The translations under genes and the position numbers were made by a program. 64,000 nt of DNA from Deltaproteobacteria bacterium (GTDB lineage: Bacteria > Myxococcota > Kuafuiibacteriia > Kuafuiibacteriales > Kuafuiibacteriaceae). The stretch's first letter is position 1. Each line of letters starts with the position of its first letter. Shown here one piece after another: positions 28,801 to 39,659 of this stretch. The notes beneath the pieces are model-generated. The model was given only the letters and a program-made list of their open reading frames with translations, made no database searches and was not told the DNA's origin. The stretch covers positions 1,984,001 to 2,048,000 of the forward strand of contig JADJBV010000002.1 of NCBI GenBank assembly GCA_016703535.1, in the 5' to 3' direction.

Positions 28801-30399
28801 CGGCTCGGCCGAGGCTTCGGTTTCGGCGGCCGCCGCTGCCAGGGGCGAGGACTCGATCGAAGGCGCCAGCGGCTGGGGCGCCGGCTGATCGAGCGGGGTG
28901 GCCAGGGCCGAGTCGCTGAGCTCCGGGGCCTGGGGCGACGCCGCCGTCGCCAGCGGTTCGGAGGGCTCGGGCTCGGACATCACCGGCGCGGGTTCGTCGA
29001 CCTGGAGCTCGGCCGGCAACGGTGACTCGGGCAAACTCGGCGAGGGGGCGGTGGGCCAAGGTTCGGACAAGGCCTCCGGCGAAAGAGGGCCGGGCGTTTC
29101 GGCGTAGAGCTCAGGCGCCAGAGGTGGCGGTGTCTCCGGGTGGTCTTGAGCCTCTTGGGTCACCGCCAAGCCGAGATCGTCGGTGTCATGGGGCGGCGCT
29201 TCGGCCGGGTCGCTCGCCACGGTGGTCGAGCTGGCGAGGGCCACCGACGGGATCAAACCCGACGGAGGTTCGGGCGTTTCGTTCGCCTCTTCTTCGAGCG
29301 AACTGGCGGGGGTCACCACCGCCTCGGGCACGAAGGCGTCCCCTTCGAGGCCACTCGGCACCTCTTCGATGTGCAGATCGCTGGTGCCCCCTTTGACGGG
29401 CGGCAAAGAGATGTCGCCGGCGCTGAGTTCACCGGTCCCCTGTTCGCCGGTGCCGAACTCCCGGTTCGGCACGTGGGCCTCGCCCACTGGGCTCCGGGGC
29501 GGCAAGGTCGGCAGGTTCTCCGGGGTCCCCAACTCGCGCACGTCCAGGCGCAGGGTCCGATCGCTCTCACGGTCCCCCAGGGCGATCGGTGGCGGGGTGT
29601 TGATGCGTTGGGTCGGGCCCGGCTCCACGTCGGGGCGGCCTTTGGGCAAGAGCTCCCGCACTCGGATCCGATCCGTGTTTTCGCCGGGGCGGCCGGTGGC
29701 CCAGGGCCGGGGCACCGACGAACGTTTGCGAGGGAGGGCCAGGCCCGACGGGTGGGGGCCTCCTTCGCCTTCGGTGCCGGCCGGCGCGGGCGGTTCTTCG
29801 GGCGCGGTCGTCAACTCGGCCAGGGGGGGCAAGACGATCTCCCCGGTCCCAAAGACCCGGGAGGCCCGGCGCGGGAGGAGGCTGGCGTTGGAGGTGGGCC
29901 GGGGCAGCGGGCTCGGCGCCCAGCCGGCCGCGCCGGATTTTTGGGCGCGCCACGAGGGGGAGGCGGCGGCCTTGGCCTTGGGATCGGCGGCTTTGCCAAA
30001 GCTGGTGGAGAGGGGTGTCGGCGCCAGCGCCCCTTGGCCGTGGGCTTCGACGATCTGATCGATCACCACCTGGGACTCGGCGTCCAAGGTGTTGAACCGC
30101 AACGCCATGCCCGGCTTGTCATCCTGCCGGACCGTCACCACCACCCCTTCGCCCCGCAGCGCCTTGGCGCCGTCGGCCAACAACAACTCGAAGCGAATTT
30201 TGGTGCCGGCGGGTTTGGGGGCTTTGGTGCGGAGGAAGAGGCCGGCCGAGGAGATGTTCTCCGCGTAACGGCTCACAAACTCGTCGAGGTTCTGATAACG
30301 CAGCGTGATCCGCAGCGAGACGGTGTCGGTCGGCGGAGCCACCCGGGTCGAAACATAACCCGGCTCGGCCCCGAAGGTAACTTCTTGGGCAACGCCCAC
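25876..30399 (-). CDS. PilZ domain - long disordered linker - Hsp70 fusion protein
   Basis: 1507 residues from a GTG at 30399. Residues about 20-125 are a PilZ-type domain of the TIGR02266 kind (SLRITLRYQNLDEFVSRY, then AGLFLRT and GTKIRFELLLADG). About 850 residues of Pro/Glu/Ala/Ser-rich low-complexity sequence follow. From about 978 an Hsp70/DnaK ATPase begins (VVGIDLGAHWVRIGIM), with the phosphate-2 segment LLVDVGIGHLAAALA and the adenosine-binding VIAGSGGTYPPLM, then a beta-rich substrate-binding region to the C-terminus. PilZ domains often bind cyclic di-GMP, though the canonical RxxxR and D/NxSxxG marks are not clear here. No DnaJ or GrpE gene is adjacent. Function of the fusion is not known. 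Confidence 0.87.
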   Translation of the reverse strand: MGVAQEVTFGAEPGYVSTRVAPPTDTVSLRITLRYQNLDEFVSRYAENISSAGLFLRTKAPKPAGTKIRFELLLADGAKALRGEGVVVTVRQDDKPGMALRFNTLDAESQVVIDQIVEAHGQGALAPTPLSTSFGKAADPKAKAAASPSWRAQKSGAAGWAPSPLPRPTSNASLLPRRASRVFGTGEIVLPPLAELTTAPEEPPAPAGTEGEGGPHPSGLALPRKRSSVPRPWATGRPGENTDRIRVRELLPKGRPDVEPGPTQRINTPPPIALGDRESDRTLRLDVRELGTPENLPTLPPRSPVGEAHVPNREFGTGEQGTGELSAGDISLPPVKGGTSDLHIEEVPSGLEGDAFVPEAVVTPASSLEEEANETPEPPSGLIPSVALASSTTVASDPAEAPPHDTDDLGLAVTQEAQDHPETPPPLAPELYAETPGPLSPEALSEPWPTAPSPSLPESPLPAELQVDEPAPVMSEPEPSEPLATAASPQAPELSDSALATPLDQPAPQPLAPSIESSPLAAAAAETEASAEPVDEPPARSKISTDTADASPVPAPEVEPGPALALSRSASWAEALGLPPTVPPRPATPAPKPFDELQTLSNLERPGDSGPHTEEVPELHGLSGDLGPTTQVIERPNDEVVPAPDTADVASADVDEASADVEVASVDLAPPIAPIPDPRLRPRMELPPPPEDLRARDDAATPASRAAPVSMMTPLPEVQALPPIEPPRALFSSDEPAVQTADPRPIAPVQSVQISDELAESEPVTSLADAAASLGLDLAEVRARAVTDAATEIVSTFQAPRAPSSPGAGATFLREEPTQSTSAPPRRDSPGPRTESAPRPEGLIRPSSAPGRNVSAPGRTAPSRASSVPGGFSAQVSVTGVENGVPSESGEFTPESPRPPPRVGPFRPVIERDQASGHEDPATMLQAARAAAFSEEATEVPPERDPAPAPATNLLTEKKPASPTPERGTGDLPGDKSRVVGIDLGAHWVRIGIMEHGELELIPVGGASYFPALVAARVDGSLVVGAKARSILHDEPARVVSPLAVLRAFKAGALDPHRAGIRVVSHEGLRLLIKLGDRTIDFGEVLISFFSALKGAVAAHLGNERFRALIAVPPDLDPAAQQLLEKACQEARLRVARFVPEAEAMLQAYNLEEHPVESVLLVDVGIGHLAAALARRQKGSLQVVDAIHDEDLAASLIDQKVADLTLEELATKAGEDHRQDPVARVRLVEAIEFARLDIKRMATVDLKVTLPAPGGAAGVGVERSIKLPRSRIYQVTEGLVRDILAKVQELLKRQNVDPRAIGAVVIAGSGGTYPPLMQAFAQLTQKEPLFAIPSTQVFALGLARAGVALERVEVTGRPDTLHASIGMELPGGRFRPLLSAGAKLPATLEKLYPSSKDNQSELELKLYQGDAEFVRSCTPLGTLLLSGLPKGDRGSIKIALRLEVAADGVLTARLQEPSEGLEHNLVLATAQTPEARKKALPTPRPPIRRPEAPAKANPGFFGRLFKK

Positions 30400-30466
30400 C
30401 CGCCACTCCCGGGGGCCCGTCGACCGACGCCCCCAGGGTGCTGAATCCCACTTTTGCCTACATGAT

Positions 30467-33109
<2,643 letters not shown>

Positions 33110-33165
33110 GACCGGCCGAAGTTAGGAGGCCTGCGCGCCTTCGGCAAGGGCTTCGGCGAGTCGCT

Positions 33166-35994
33166 TCAAGGCGGCGGCGTACAACCCGCCAGGTAGTTGG
33201 CGGTGACCCGGGCGGGCACGCTCGAGCGGACCTCGATCGTCGAACCATCAGGGCCAGAGGCAGTGACCGGGCGATCGCCGAAAAAGCTATCTACGGCCAC
33301 CCAAACCGAGGACGTTGGGCGCTGGGAGAGCGGAAGGAACGTGGTGGGGGCGGGGCGCTCTGGCAGCAGGTTCAGGCTGGAGGAGGAACAGGAGTTCAGG
33401 ACGGTTCCGCCCGTCAGGGCGACCAACGATTGATACCTGGGAAGGTCCAGGGGCAAGCCGCACTCCAACCACGGTACGGCGAGGAGCGAGATCTGCGCTC
33501 CGCCGAGTCGGGACGGCAGCGAGGCCAGCGCGGCGGCGACGTGTTCCGGTGGCAGGCTTCCTCCATCGTCTTCTTCAGCTACGACGACCACCCGGAGGTC
33601 GTCTCCCGGCTCGTAGAAACCCAGGCTTTCGGGGGCTCGGAGGGCGCTCGAGAGGGCGAGAGAGATCGCGTCGAAGCCGTGTTCGTCGGCGCTGCTCTCG
33701 GGGCGGTCCGAGAGGCCAAGGAGGAGCTGCTCAACCAATCCTTGCTGGAACGTTAGCTCGGACTCATCAATGAACAACCAGGCGACTGGGCTCCGGGGAT
33801 CGAGCTGCAGGAGCTTGCCCCTTTGTTCGGGATCGGTGGTGGTGACCGCCAAGCGGGTCCGCCCCCGATTTGCGGCCTCTTGGAGGATCTGCGCGATCCC
33901 GAACGCGGTTCCGAAGTGACGGAGGCTGGGCGACCCGTCGAGAACCACAAGGACCGACAACAGGGGGTCGGGCTCGGGCTCAAGGTCGAAGTGGTCGATG
34001 ACCGAACGGAGGGACCCTTGCCCCCGTAACTCCATCGTCCGCGCATCATCTTCTGTGCGCGCGTGAAGCCAGACCAACTCAGGACCGGCCCAACGGCGCG
34101 TCGGCTGATAGAAGATTCGAAACGGACCGTTGGCGAAGTGCCACGGCTGTTCCTGGCTCGGCAGCATGGCACTGTAGGCGTCGAGATAGCCGGTGAGCAC
34201 CAAGTCGTGGAGCGCTTGGACCCCATCGTGGTTGGGCCGAATCTCAACCTCGTTCATGCCGGAGCAGGTGCGGTGTACGGTGTGCACGGCCGAAAGCTCG
34301 GCCTGGCCGACCGCTCCCCGCACCGTCAACCTGAACTCGGTGTCCTGGGCGCCGGTCAGCGTAAGCGCCAAGGTGGCGGTGAAGGTGGATCCCACCGGCC
34401 CGCTGACATCGATCTCGAAGGGCAACTCCACCAGCGAGGAGGGCGGCCATTCGTAGCGTCCCAGGGGCGGAGGGATCAGCCCCGCGCTCCCTTCGGTGGA
34501 GATGATCTCAACCTTACAAGACGCCACGGGACCAACCGTAGCAGGGTAGGCGAGGGAGTAGCGGCCAGGAGGGATGAAGCCGATCGGGAACAGGTACATC
34601 TCATCGCGGAGCCGGACGACTCTCCCGAAGGGCTCCAGATAGCAGGGCGTCACCGCCCCAAAGCCAAACATCGAGACCCGTCGTTCACCCGCGTCGCTCC
34701 GGATCACCAACTCTGCCACTTTGAATCCGGCTGAGGTCGCGGTCAGCGTCACCTCGATCCGGTGGTCGTTGACCTGCGGGAGGTCGGTGGTTTGGACGGC
34801 AAACTCTTCGGCGTTGGGCCCCTCGATGATCACCTCTCGCAAGTGGACCGGCACGTCACCGGCCTGGGACAAGTAGACATACCTCTTTCGAGGGTCGCCG
34901 ACCTCGCCGTCCCCGAAGTTGAGCTCCAGGGGCTGAGTCGAAAGCAACGCCCGAGGAGGCGGAGCACGCACCACCACCGTGACCGGCGCCGTCGCGGCCG
35001 GGTCGGTGGTCACCGTCACCGTCGCAGTCTCCGTCATTGGGCCTCGGCGGCAATATTGGATTGGTACGGACCAGGCGTCGCCCGGGGATATTGGTCCCGG
35101 GGTGACGGTGCGGAGGGCGAAGTGAGGTTGGTTTGAGCTTGCGCCGGTGATCGCCACCTCGATCGGCCCCTCGTTGCCACAATCGATGACGCTGTCCACG
35201 CAGTCGCCTTCTTTTGCCCCGGGCAGGGGCCGGGCGGCGCAGGCCAAAGGTTGGTCGACGACCTCCGCCTCGACGGGGATCTCCGAAACCGGGCAATTCG
35301 CGCAGTCTCTGAACAAGATCCGGTCGGTGAGTGGCTGCCCGCTGACCAGCCCTCGAAACCGCAACGCGAGGTCGAAGGTCTCCCCCGGTCCGACCTCGAT
35401 GGTGCGACCGCTGCCCTCCAGGCAGAAGCCGCTTTGGCCCGCCTGAAGGGGGCACTCCAGGCCTCCCCGCAAGCGGGGTTGCAGAGACCAGGCGTCGCTG
35501 TCGCGCGGGACAGTCAGGCGCCGCACCACCCGGACCTCTCGATCTCGCAGCACCCGCCCGATGCTCAGATCCGACGGCATCGCCCGGGGGGTACCCACCC
35601 CCACCAGCAAGGTCTCGGGGCCCAAGCCGGGTTGCCCGGGCTGGGTCCACCGAACCCGGGCGCCGTAGCTGGCCTCGATGATCGGTGCAAAAGAGAGCTG
35701 GAGCTCTCGTTGGCCACCGGGCGGCAGCACGATCACCTCGGTTGGAACTTCGAACGCTTCTTGCGCCGGTGACACGATCGGCTGCACCTCAACCGCGAGG
35801 GGACCGGTGTTCCGCAAGGTCAAGGACTGTTGGCTGCGCCGCCCCAACTCCACTTCCCCGAAGTCGACGATTGGGCGCGAGACCAAGACGGATTCGGTGA
35901 GCGACACCGAGGCGTCGAGCTGGGGGGCCGGGGGGATGGTGGCTTCGCTGCCGCAGGCGGCCAACAGGAGGAGCGCCGACACCCGAGCGCGCAT
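33166..35994 (-). CDS. large lipoprotein with choice-of-anchor/HYDIN-type repeats and a vWA-like domain
   Basis: 942 residues from ATG 35994, which gives a lipobox signal (MRARVSALLLLAAC, cysteine at 14). A longer frame upstream adds only low-quality sequence. The first ~480 residues contain immunoglobulin-like repeats of the anchor-D/ASPM-SPD2-Hydin kind (PIVDFGEVELGRRSQQSLTLR; PLELNFGDGEVGDPRKRYVYL). A later part resembles a von Willebrand A fold (DPLLSVLVVLDGSPSLRHFG), with an Asp near a Ser-containing segment rather than a perfect MIDAS. The C-terminus is a small beta domain ending in NYLAGCTPPP. Likely surface or periplasmic; the ligand is unknown. It lies 56 bp upstream of alaS and shows no sign of transfer. 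Confidence 0.8.
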   Translation of the reverse strand: MRARVSALLLLAACGSEATIPPAPQLDASVSLTESVLVSRPIVDFGEVELGRRSQQSLTLRNTGPLAVEVQPIVSPAQEAFEVPTEVIVLPPGGQRELQLSFAPIIEASYGARVRWTQPGQPGLGPETLLVGVGTPRAMPSDLSIGRVLRDREVRVVRRLTVPRDSDAWSLQPRLRGGLECPLQAGQSGFCLEGSGRTIEVGPGETFDLALRFRGLVSGQPLTDRILFRDCANCPVSEIPVEAEVVDQPLACAARPLPGAKEGDCVDSVIDCGNEGPIEVAITGASSNQPHFALRTVTPGPISPGDAWSVPIQYCRRGPMTETATVTVTTDPAATAPVTVVVRAPPPRALLSTQPLELNFGDGEVGDPRKRYVYLSQAGDVPVHLREVIIEGPNAEEFAVQTTDLPQVNDHRIEVTLTATSAGFKVAELVIRSDAGERRVSMFGFGAVTPCYLEPFGRVVRLRDEMYLFPIGFIPPGRYSLAYPATVGPVASCKVEIISTEGSAGLIPPPLGRYEWPPSSLVELPFEIDVSGPVGSTFTATLALTLTGAQDTEFRLTVRGAVGQAELSAVHTVHRTCSGMNEVEIRPNHDGVQALHDLVLTGYLDAYSAMLPSQEQPWHFANGPFRIFYQPTRRWAGPELVWLHARTEDDARTMELRGQGSLRSVIDHFDLEPEPDPLLSVLVVLDGSPSLRHFGTAFGIAQILQEAANRGRTRLAVTTTDPEQRGKLLQLDPRSPVAWLFIDESELTFQQGLVEQLLLGLSDRPESSADEHGFDAISLALSSALRAPESLGFYEPGDDLRVVVVAEEDDGGSLPPEHVAAALASLPSRLGGAQISLLAVPWLECGLPLDLPRYQSLVALTGGTVLNSCSSSSLNLLPERPAPTTFLPLSQRPTSSVWVAVDSFFGDRPVTASGPDGSTIEVRSSVPARVTANYLAGCTPPP

Positions 35995-36366
35995 GAGAAA
36001 CGGTAGGCTTCGGGCCTCCCGCAGGCAAGACGGCCCGACTCGGCTGAGGAGCCCTCGGGCTGGGCGGCGGTCCAGAGCCGAGCTTGACACTCCCCAGCCC
36101 CGTCCGGCCACGTGCTGGGCTGATCAGCGCGATCCTCTGGGCCTGGTCCGCGGCGACGCAGGCCCGCCCAAGAGTCGGGCCATCTCGGCCGACCCGAACG
36201 CACCAGCTTTAGCCAGTGTCCGTTCGGGGATGGGAGCTCGCGCTGAATCCGCTGCTCGACCTCCACAACGAGCGCGGGGGGACTTCGCTCGTGCCCTACG
36301 AACGTTGGCGGGGCGGGCGAGATTGGAGCTCACCCGCGGCTTCTTCGGCGCCTCGCCGTGAAGCGA
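35995..36366. other. 372-bp spacer, nothing recognised
   Basis: High-G+C spacer between the lipoprotein start and the sctV stop. Short frames exist on both strands but lack a usable ribosome-binding site or family resemblance. It presumably carries the lipoprotein promoter; I could not pick a convincing one. Confidence 0.4.
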
Positions 36367-38532
36367 CTACTCGAGGCTGATGCGGGCGATGGGCTGGATG
36401 TTCATGTCGGGCGACAGCTCTTGGTAGGAGAGCACCGCCAGGTGGGGGAACTCGAGTTCCACCAATTTGCGGAAATAACGCCGGATCTCCATGGTGGTCA
36501 GGATCACCGGGTTCTGGGCGGTCGGCGGCAAGGAGCCGACCTCGGTGCGCACCGCCGACAAGATCTCTTGGGTGATCTCGGGCTCCAGGGCCAGGTAGCT
36601 GCCCGAGGAGGTGTGCTGGATGGAGGAGCGGACCGTCTCTTCGATCTGGGGATCGAGGAGGTACACGATCAAGGTGTTCTGACCGCGGGTGTACTTGTGG
36701 CTGATGTAGCGCTTCAGCGCGGCCCGAACGTATTCGGTCAACATCACCGTGTCGTGTTCGACCTGGCCCCACTCGGCCAAGGCCTGCAGGATGGAGCGCA
36801 GGTCGCGGATCGAGATCTCTTCTTCGATCAGGCGCCGCAAGATGTCGGTGAGCTGAAACGGCGAGACCACCTTGGGTACGGTCTCTTTGACCAGGGCCGG
36901 GAAGGCCTGCTCGAGCTGCTCGAGCATGTTCATGGTCTCTTGGATGCCCACGAACTCGGCGCCATTTTTGCGCAGCACACTCGAGAGGTGGAGCACGATG
37001 TAGCCGGCCGCGTCCCAGGTGGTCAGGCCCGCTTGTTCGGCGACCTCTTGGAACTCGGAGTCGATCCAAGCGCATTCGTTGCCGTTGGCCGGATTGGTGG
37101 CCGGCTCTCCCTCTATATTCAATAGACGGAGGCGCTCGACGGTGTCGTTCACCAACACCTTGGCCTGGGAGACGGTGCCCATGACCAACGGGATCTCGTT
37201 GATCATGATCAGGTACGAACCCGGCGGCATGTCCGACTCGTTGCCGCGGACCCGGATGCCTGGGAAACGGACGCCCAGCTCGTAGAACAAGCCGTCGCGC
37301 ATCATGGGGATCATCTCGCCCAGGAACTTGCTGCCGGAGCCTTGGTCCTCGACCAGCGGGATCAGGTCCGCCGCCACTTCCAGAGCGATGGGGGTCACCA
37401 CCGGCAACATCTGCTGGGACTGGCCCTCCTGCATCTTCTGGGCTTGGATCCGCTTCTCCCGCTGCTCCCTCACCTCTTCTTCACTGGGCTGCCCGGTGTC
37501 CCCGGGGAGCGGCACCAGCTTGCCCTCGGCCTTCAGGCGTTTGCTCCGGAGCAAGCCCCAGCCGATCGCGCCGCAACCCACCGACATCACCAAGAAGGGA
37601 ATGGTCGGCATACCGGGGACGATGGCGAAGAGGGCCAACAACACCGTGGCGATCATGAAGGCCCGGGGTTGGGCGAGGAGCTGGAAGCTGATGTCCTTAC
37701 CGAGGTGGACCTCACCATCTTCACCAGAGGCCACCCGGGTCACGATCAGGCCGGCGCAGATCGAGATGAGCAGCGCCGGGATCTGAGAGACCAGGCCGTC
37801 GCCGACGCTCAAGATCGCGAAGACGTTGAGGGCCTCGCCGCTCTCCATGCCCATCATGGTTACGCCGATGATCACCCCGGCCACGATGTTGATGGCGGTG
37901 ATGATCAGGCCGGCGATGGCGTCGCCCTTCACGAACTTCATGGCGCCGTCCATGGAGCCGAAGAGCTGAGATTCGCGGTTCAGGTCGTCCCGCTTCTTGC
38001 GGGCGGTGTCCATGTCGAAGGCGCCCGCCCGAAGGTCGGCGTCGATCGACATCTGCTTGCCGGGCATGGCGTCTAGGGTGAAGCGGGCCGCAACTTCGGC
38101 GACACGTTCGGCGCCTTTGGTGATCACCAGGAACTGGATGATCGTCAGGATCAAGAACATCACGATGCCGACGACCAGGTTGCCCTTCACCACGAAGCTG
38201 CCGAAGGCCTTGATCACCTCACCCGCCTGACCGGTCAGCAGGATCAAACGAGTGGAGGAGACGTTGAGGGACAGGCGGAAGAGGGTGGTGACCAGCAGCA
38301 ACGACGGGAACGACGCCAAAGACAGGGCGTTCGGGATGTACATCGAGAGCAAGAGCAACAAGACCGAGATCGCGATGTTCAGCACGATCAACAGGTCCAA
38401 CACGATGTACGGCAGCGGGATGATCAACATCGAGATGATCAACATGACCAGCCCAGCGAGCATGACGTCGCTGTAGCGGCCGATCATCTGGCGCAGATCG
38501 CCGGTCGTCAGGACTGCGATGAAGTTCTTCAT
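36367..38532 (-). CDS. sctV: type III secretion export gate protein SctV
   Basis: 721 residues. The N-terminal membrane half (about 20-330) has the SctV/FlhA segments SLASFPSLLLVTTLFRLSLNVSSTR and FVVKGNLVVGIVMFLILTIIQF (each split in practice by helices) and the cytoplasmic loop AARFTLDAMPGKQMSIDADLRAG. The C-terminal cytoplasmic ring domain (about 370-721) begins after a charged linker. The overall pattern fits virulence-type SctV (LcrD) rather than flagellar FlhA. It gates passage of substrates through the inner membrane and forms a nonameric ring. It is last in cluster A, 166 bp after the chaperone gene, with a repeat element in between. Confidence 0.93.
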   Translation of the reverse strand: MKNFIAVLTTGDLRQMIGRYSDVMLAGLVMLIISMLIIPLPYIVLDLLIVLNIAISVLLLLLSMYIPNALSLASFPSLLLVTTLFRLSLNVSSTRLILLTGQAGEVIKAFGSFVVKGNLVVGIVMFLILTIIQFLVITKGAERVAEVAARFTLDAMPGKQMSIDADLRAGAFDMDTARKKRDDLNRESQLFGSMDGAMKFVKGDAIAGLIITAINIVAGVIIGVTMMGMESGEALNVFAILSVGDGLVSQIPALLISICAGLIVTRVASGEDGEVHLGKDISFQLLAQPRAFMIATVLLALFAIVPGMPTIPFLVMSVGCGAIGWGLLRSKRLKAEGKLVPLPGDTGQPSEEEVREQREKRIQAQKMQEGQSQQMLPVVTPIALEVAADLIPLVEDQGSGSKFLGEMIPMMRDGLFYELGVRFPGIRVRGNESDMPPGSYLIMINEIPLVMGTVSQAKVLVNDTVERLRLLNIEGEPATNPANGNECAWIDSEFQEVAEQAGLTTWDAAGYIVLHLSSVLRKNGAEFVGIQETMNMLEQLEQAFPALVKETVPKVVSPFQLTDILRRLIEEEISIRDLRSILQALAEWGQVEHDTVMLTEYVRAALKRYISHKYTRGQNTLIVYLLDPQIEETVRSSIQHTSSGSYLALEPEITQEILSAVRTEVGSLPPTAQNPVILTTMEIRRYFRKLVELEFPHLAVLSYQELSPDMNIQPIARISLE

Positions 38533-38576
38533 GCGCGCAACTGGTCCTCAGTGTGGCACGACCATCTGGGCTTCGC

Positions 38577-38643
38577 CACCCGGATGGGCAGAGCCCATCG
38601 ACCCCTCTACGCGAGCCCCTGCTCGCTGTGCGCTTCGCTTGCG
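38577..38643. repeat. dispersed hairpin repeat, copy 1
   Basis: GATGGGCAGAGCCCATC forms a 7-bp stem. Then ACCCCTCTACGCGAGC, and a second stem GCGAGC...GCTCGC. It shares the core CCCCTCTACGC with four other copies in the window. It lies between sctV and the SycD-like chaperone gene. Confidence 0.75.
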
Positions 38644-38698
38644 GGCGCCGTGGGATCGCGGGGGCGAAGGCGATGGGGGAAAGGGGAGCGGGGCGCCG

Positions 38699-39472
38699 CT
38701 ACTTTTTGGCGGGGCCGGGGGGCGCGGGCTTCTTGGGGGCCTGGCCTTTGGCCTCGGCCTCCTTCTTTTCGATCAGCTCCTTGATGGCGGCGGCGGTGGC
38801 CGCGGCCAGGGCTCGGGCGCGCAGGGACGCTGGGTTTTTGCCGTCCGGGTCGAGGTCGATGGCGGCCTTGAGGTCCTCCATCGCGTACTCGAACTCGCCG
38901 TGTTGCAGCAGCAGCTCACCGCGGTTCACGTAGGAGTTGATGTCTTCGGGATCGAGCTCGATGGCGATCGAAAACTCCTGAGCGGCCTCTTCGTGCATGT
39001 CGAGCTTGGTGTAGATGGCGCCCAACATCGCGTGGAAATAGGGATCGTAGGGGTTGCCGATCACCAGGCCTTCGAACAGGGTCCGGGAGTCCTTGTAGCG
39101 GCCCTGCTGATACATCGAGTACCCGAACTCGGCGATCGCGTAGGCCTGCTCCATGGTCATGCCTTCGAGCTGGGCCCAGGTGATCTTGCCGAAGAGGAAC
39201 TTCTTGAAGTTCTCCTCGGTGAAGTTGTTGATCGGGTTCGGAGGATCGACGTACTCGATCTTGATCTCACCGCGCTCGACCGCCTTGACGATGTCGTCGG
39301 CGGTCATGTTTTTGGTCTCGCGGTCGACCTCTTCGAGGATCTCTCGCTTCTCCGCTTCGGTGAGATCTTCGGGGCGCTTTCCCTGGGCGATGAGCTGATC
39401 CAGTTTGCTGGTCTTGGTCTTGTCGCCGGGCTTGGTTTCCTTGGTCGCCATCGCTTCGCTCGCCCGCTTCAT
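38699..39472 (-). CDS. SycD/LcrH-like TPR chaperone (class II T3SS chaperone)
   Basis: 257 residues from ATG 39472, which has GGAAGGGG just upstream; ATG 39451 would remove 7 residues. The first ~80 residues are charged and probably flexible. Three TPR units follow (about 95-200), beginning EQAYAIAEFGYSMYQQGRYKDSRTLFEGLV, split here as EQAYAIAEFGYSMYQQGRY and KDSRTLFEGLV, then FHAMLGAIYTKLDMHEEAAQEF and SYVNRGELLLQHGEFEYA. A Lys/Ala/Pro-rich tail ends the protein. SycD-type chaperones bind translocators before secretion. It resembles the gene at 41160 across the TPR part, so the two are paralogues. It lies between the candidate secreted protein and sctV. Confidence 0.85.
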   Translation of the reverse strand: MKRASEAMATKETKPGDKTKTSKLDQLIAQGKRPEDLTEAEKREILEEVDRETKNMTADDIVKAVERGEIKIEYVDPPNPINNFTEENFKKFLFGKITWAQLEGMTMEQAYAIAEFGYSMYQQGRYKDSRTLFEGLVIGNPYDPYFHAMLGAIYTKLDMHEEAAQEFSIAIELDPEDINSYVNRGELLLQHGEFEYAMEDLKAAIDLDPDGKNPASLRARALAAATAAAIKELIEKKEAEAKGQAPKKPAPPGPAKK

Positions 39473-39510
39473 AACACCCCTTCCGAAAATCGCAAAATTC
39501 CGGGGGGCCT

Positions 39511-39590
39511 TGGGGTCCCGGATGGGCAAAGCCCATCCACCCCTCTACGCGAGCCTGGGGCTCGCTGCGCGCTTCGCTTGCGGGAGCGGG
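39511..39590. repeat. dispersed hairpin repeat, copy 2
   Basis: GATGGGCAAAGCCCATC (7-bp stem), CACCCCTCTACGC, then a second stem GCGAGCC...GGCTCGC. It occupies the gap between the chaperone gene and the terminator of the upstream gene. Confidence 0.8.
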
Positions 39591-39596
39591 GCGTGG

Positions 39597-39639
39597 AAAA
39601 AGAAACGGGCTGGGCATGGTGTTCGCCACGCCCAGCCCG
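39597..39639 (-). terminator. rho-independent terminator of the candidate secreted protein gene
   Basis: Read on the - strand, CGGGCTGGGC pairs perfectly with GCCCAGCCCG (10-bp stem at 39639-39630 and 39615-39606), followed at once by GTTTCTTTTT. It begins 21 bp after the stop at 39660. This is the clearest terminator in the window and shows that the gene at 39660 is an independent transcription unit. Confidence 0.88.
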
Positions 39640-39659
39640 AAGGGGGTCAACCCGGTCGA

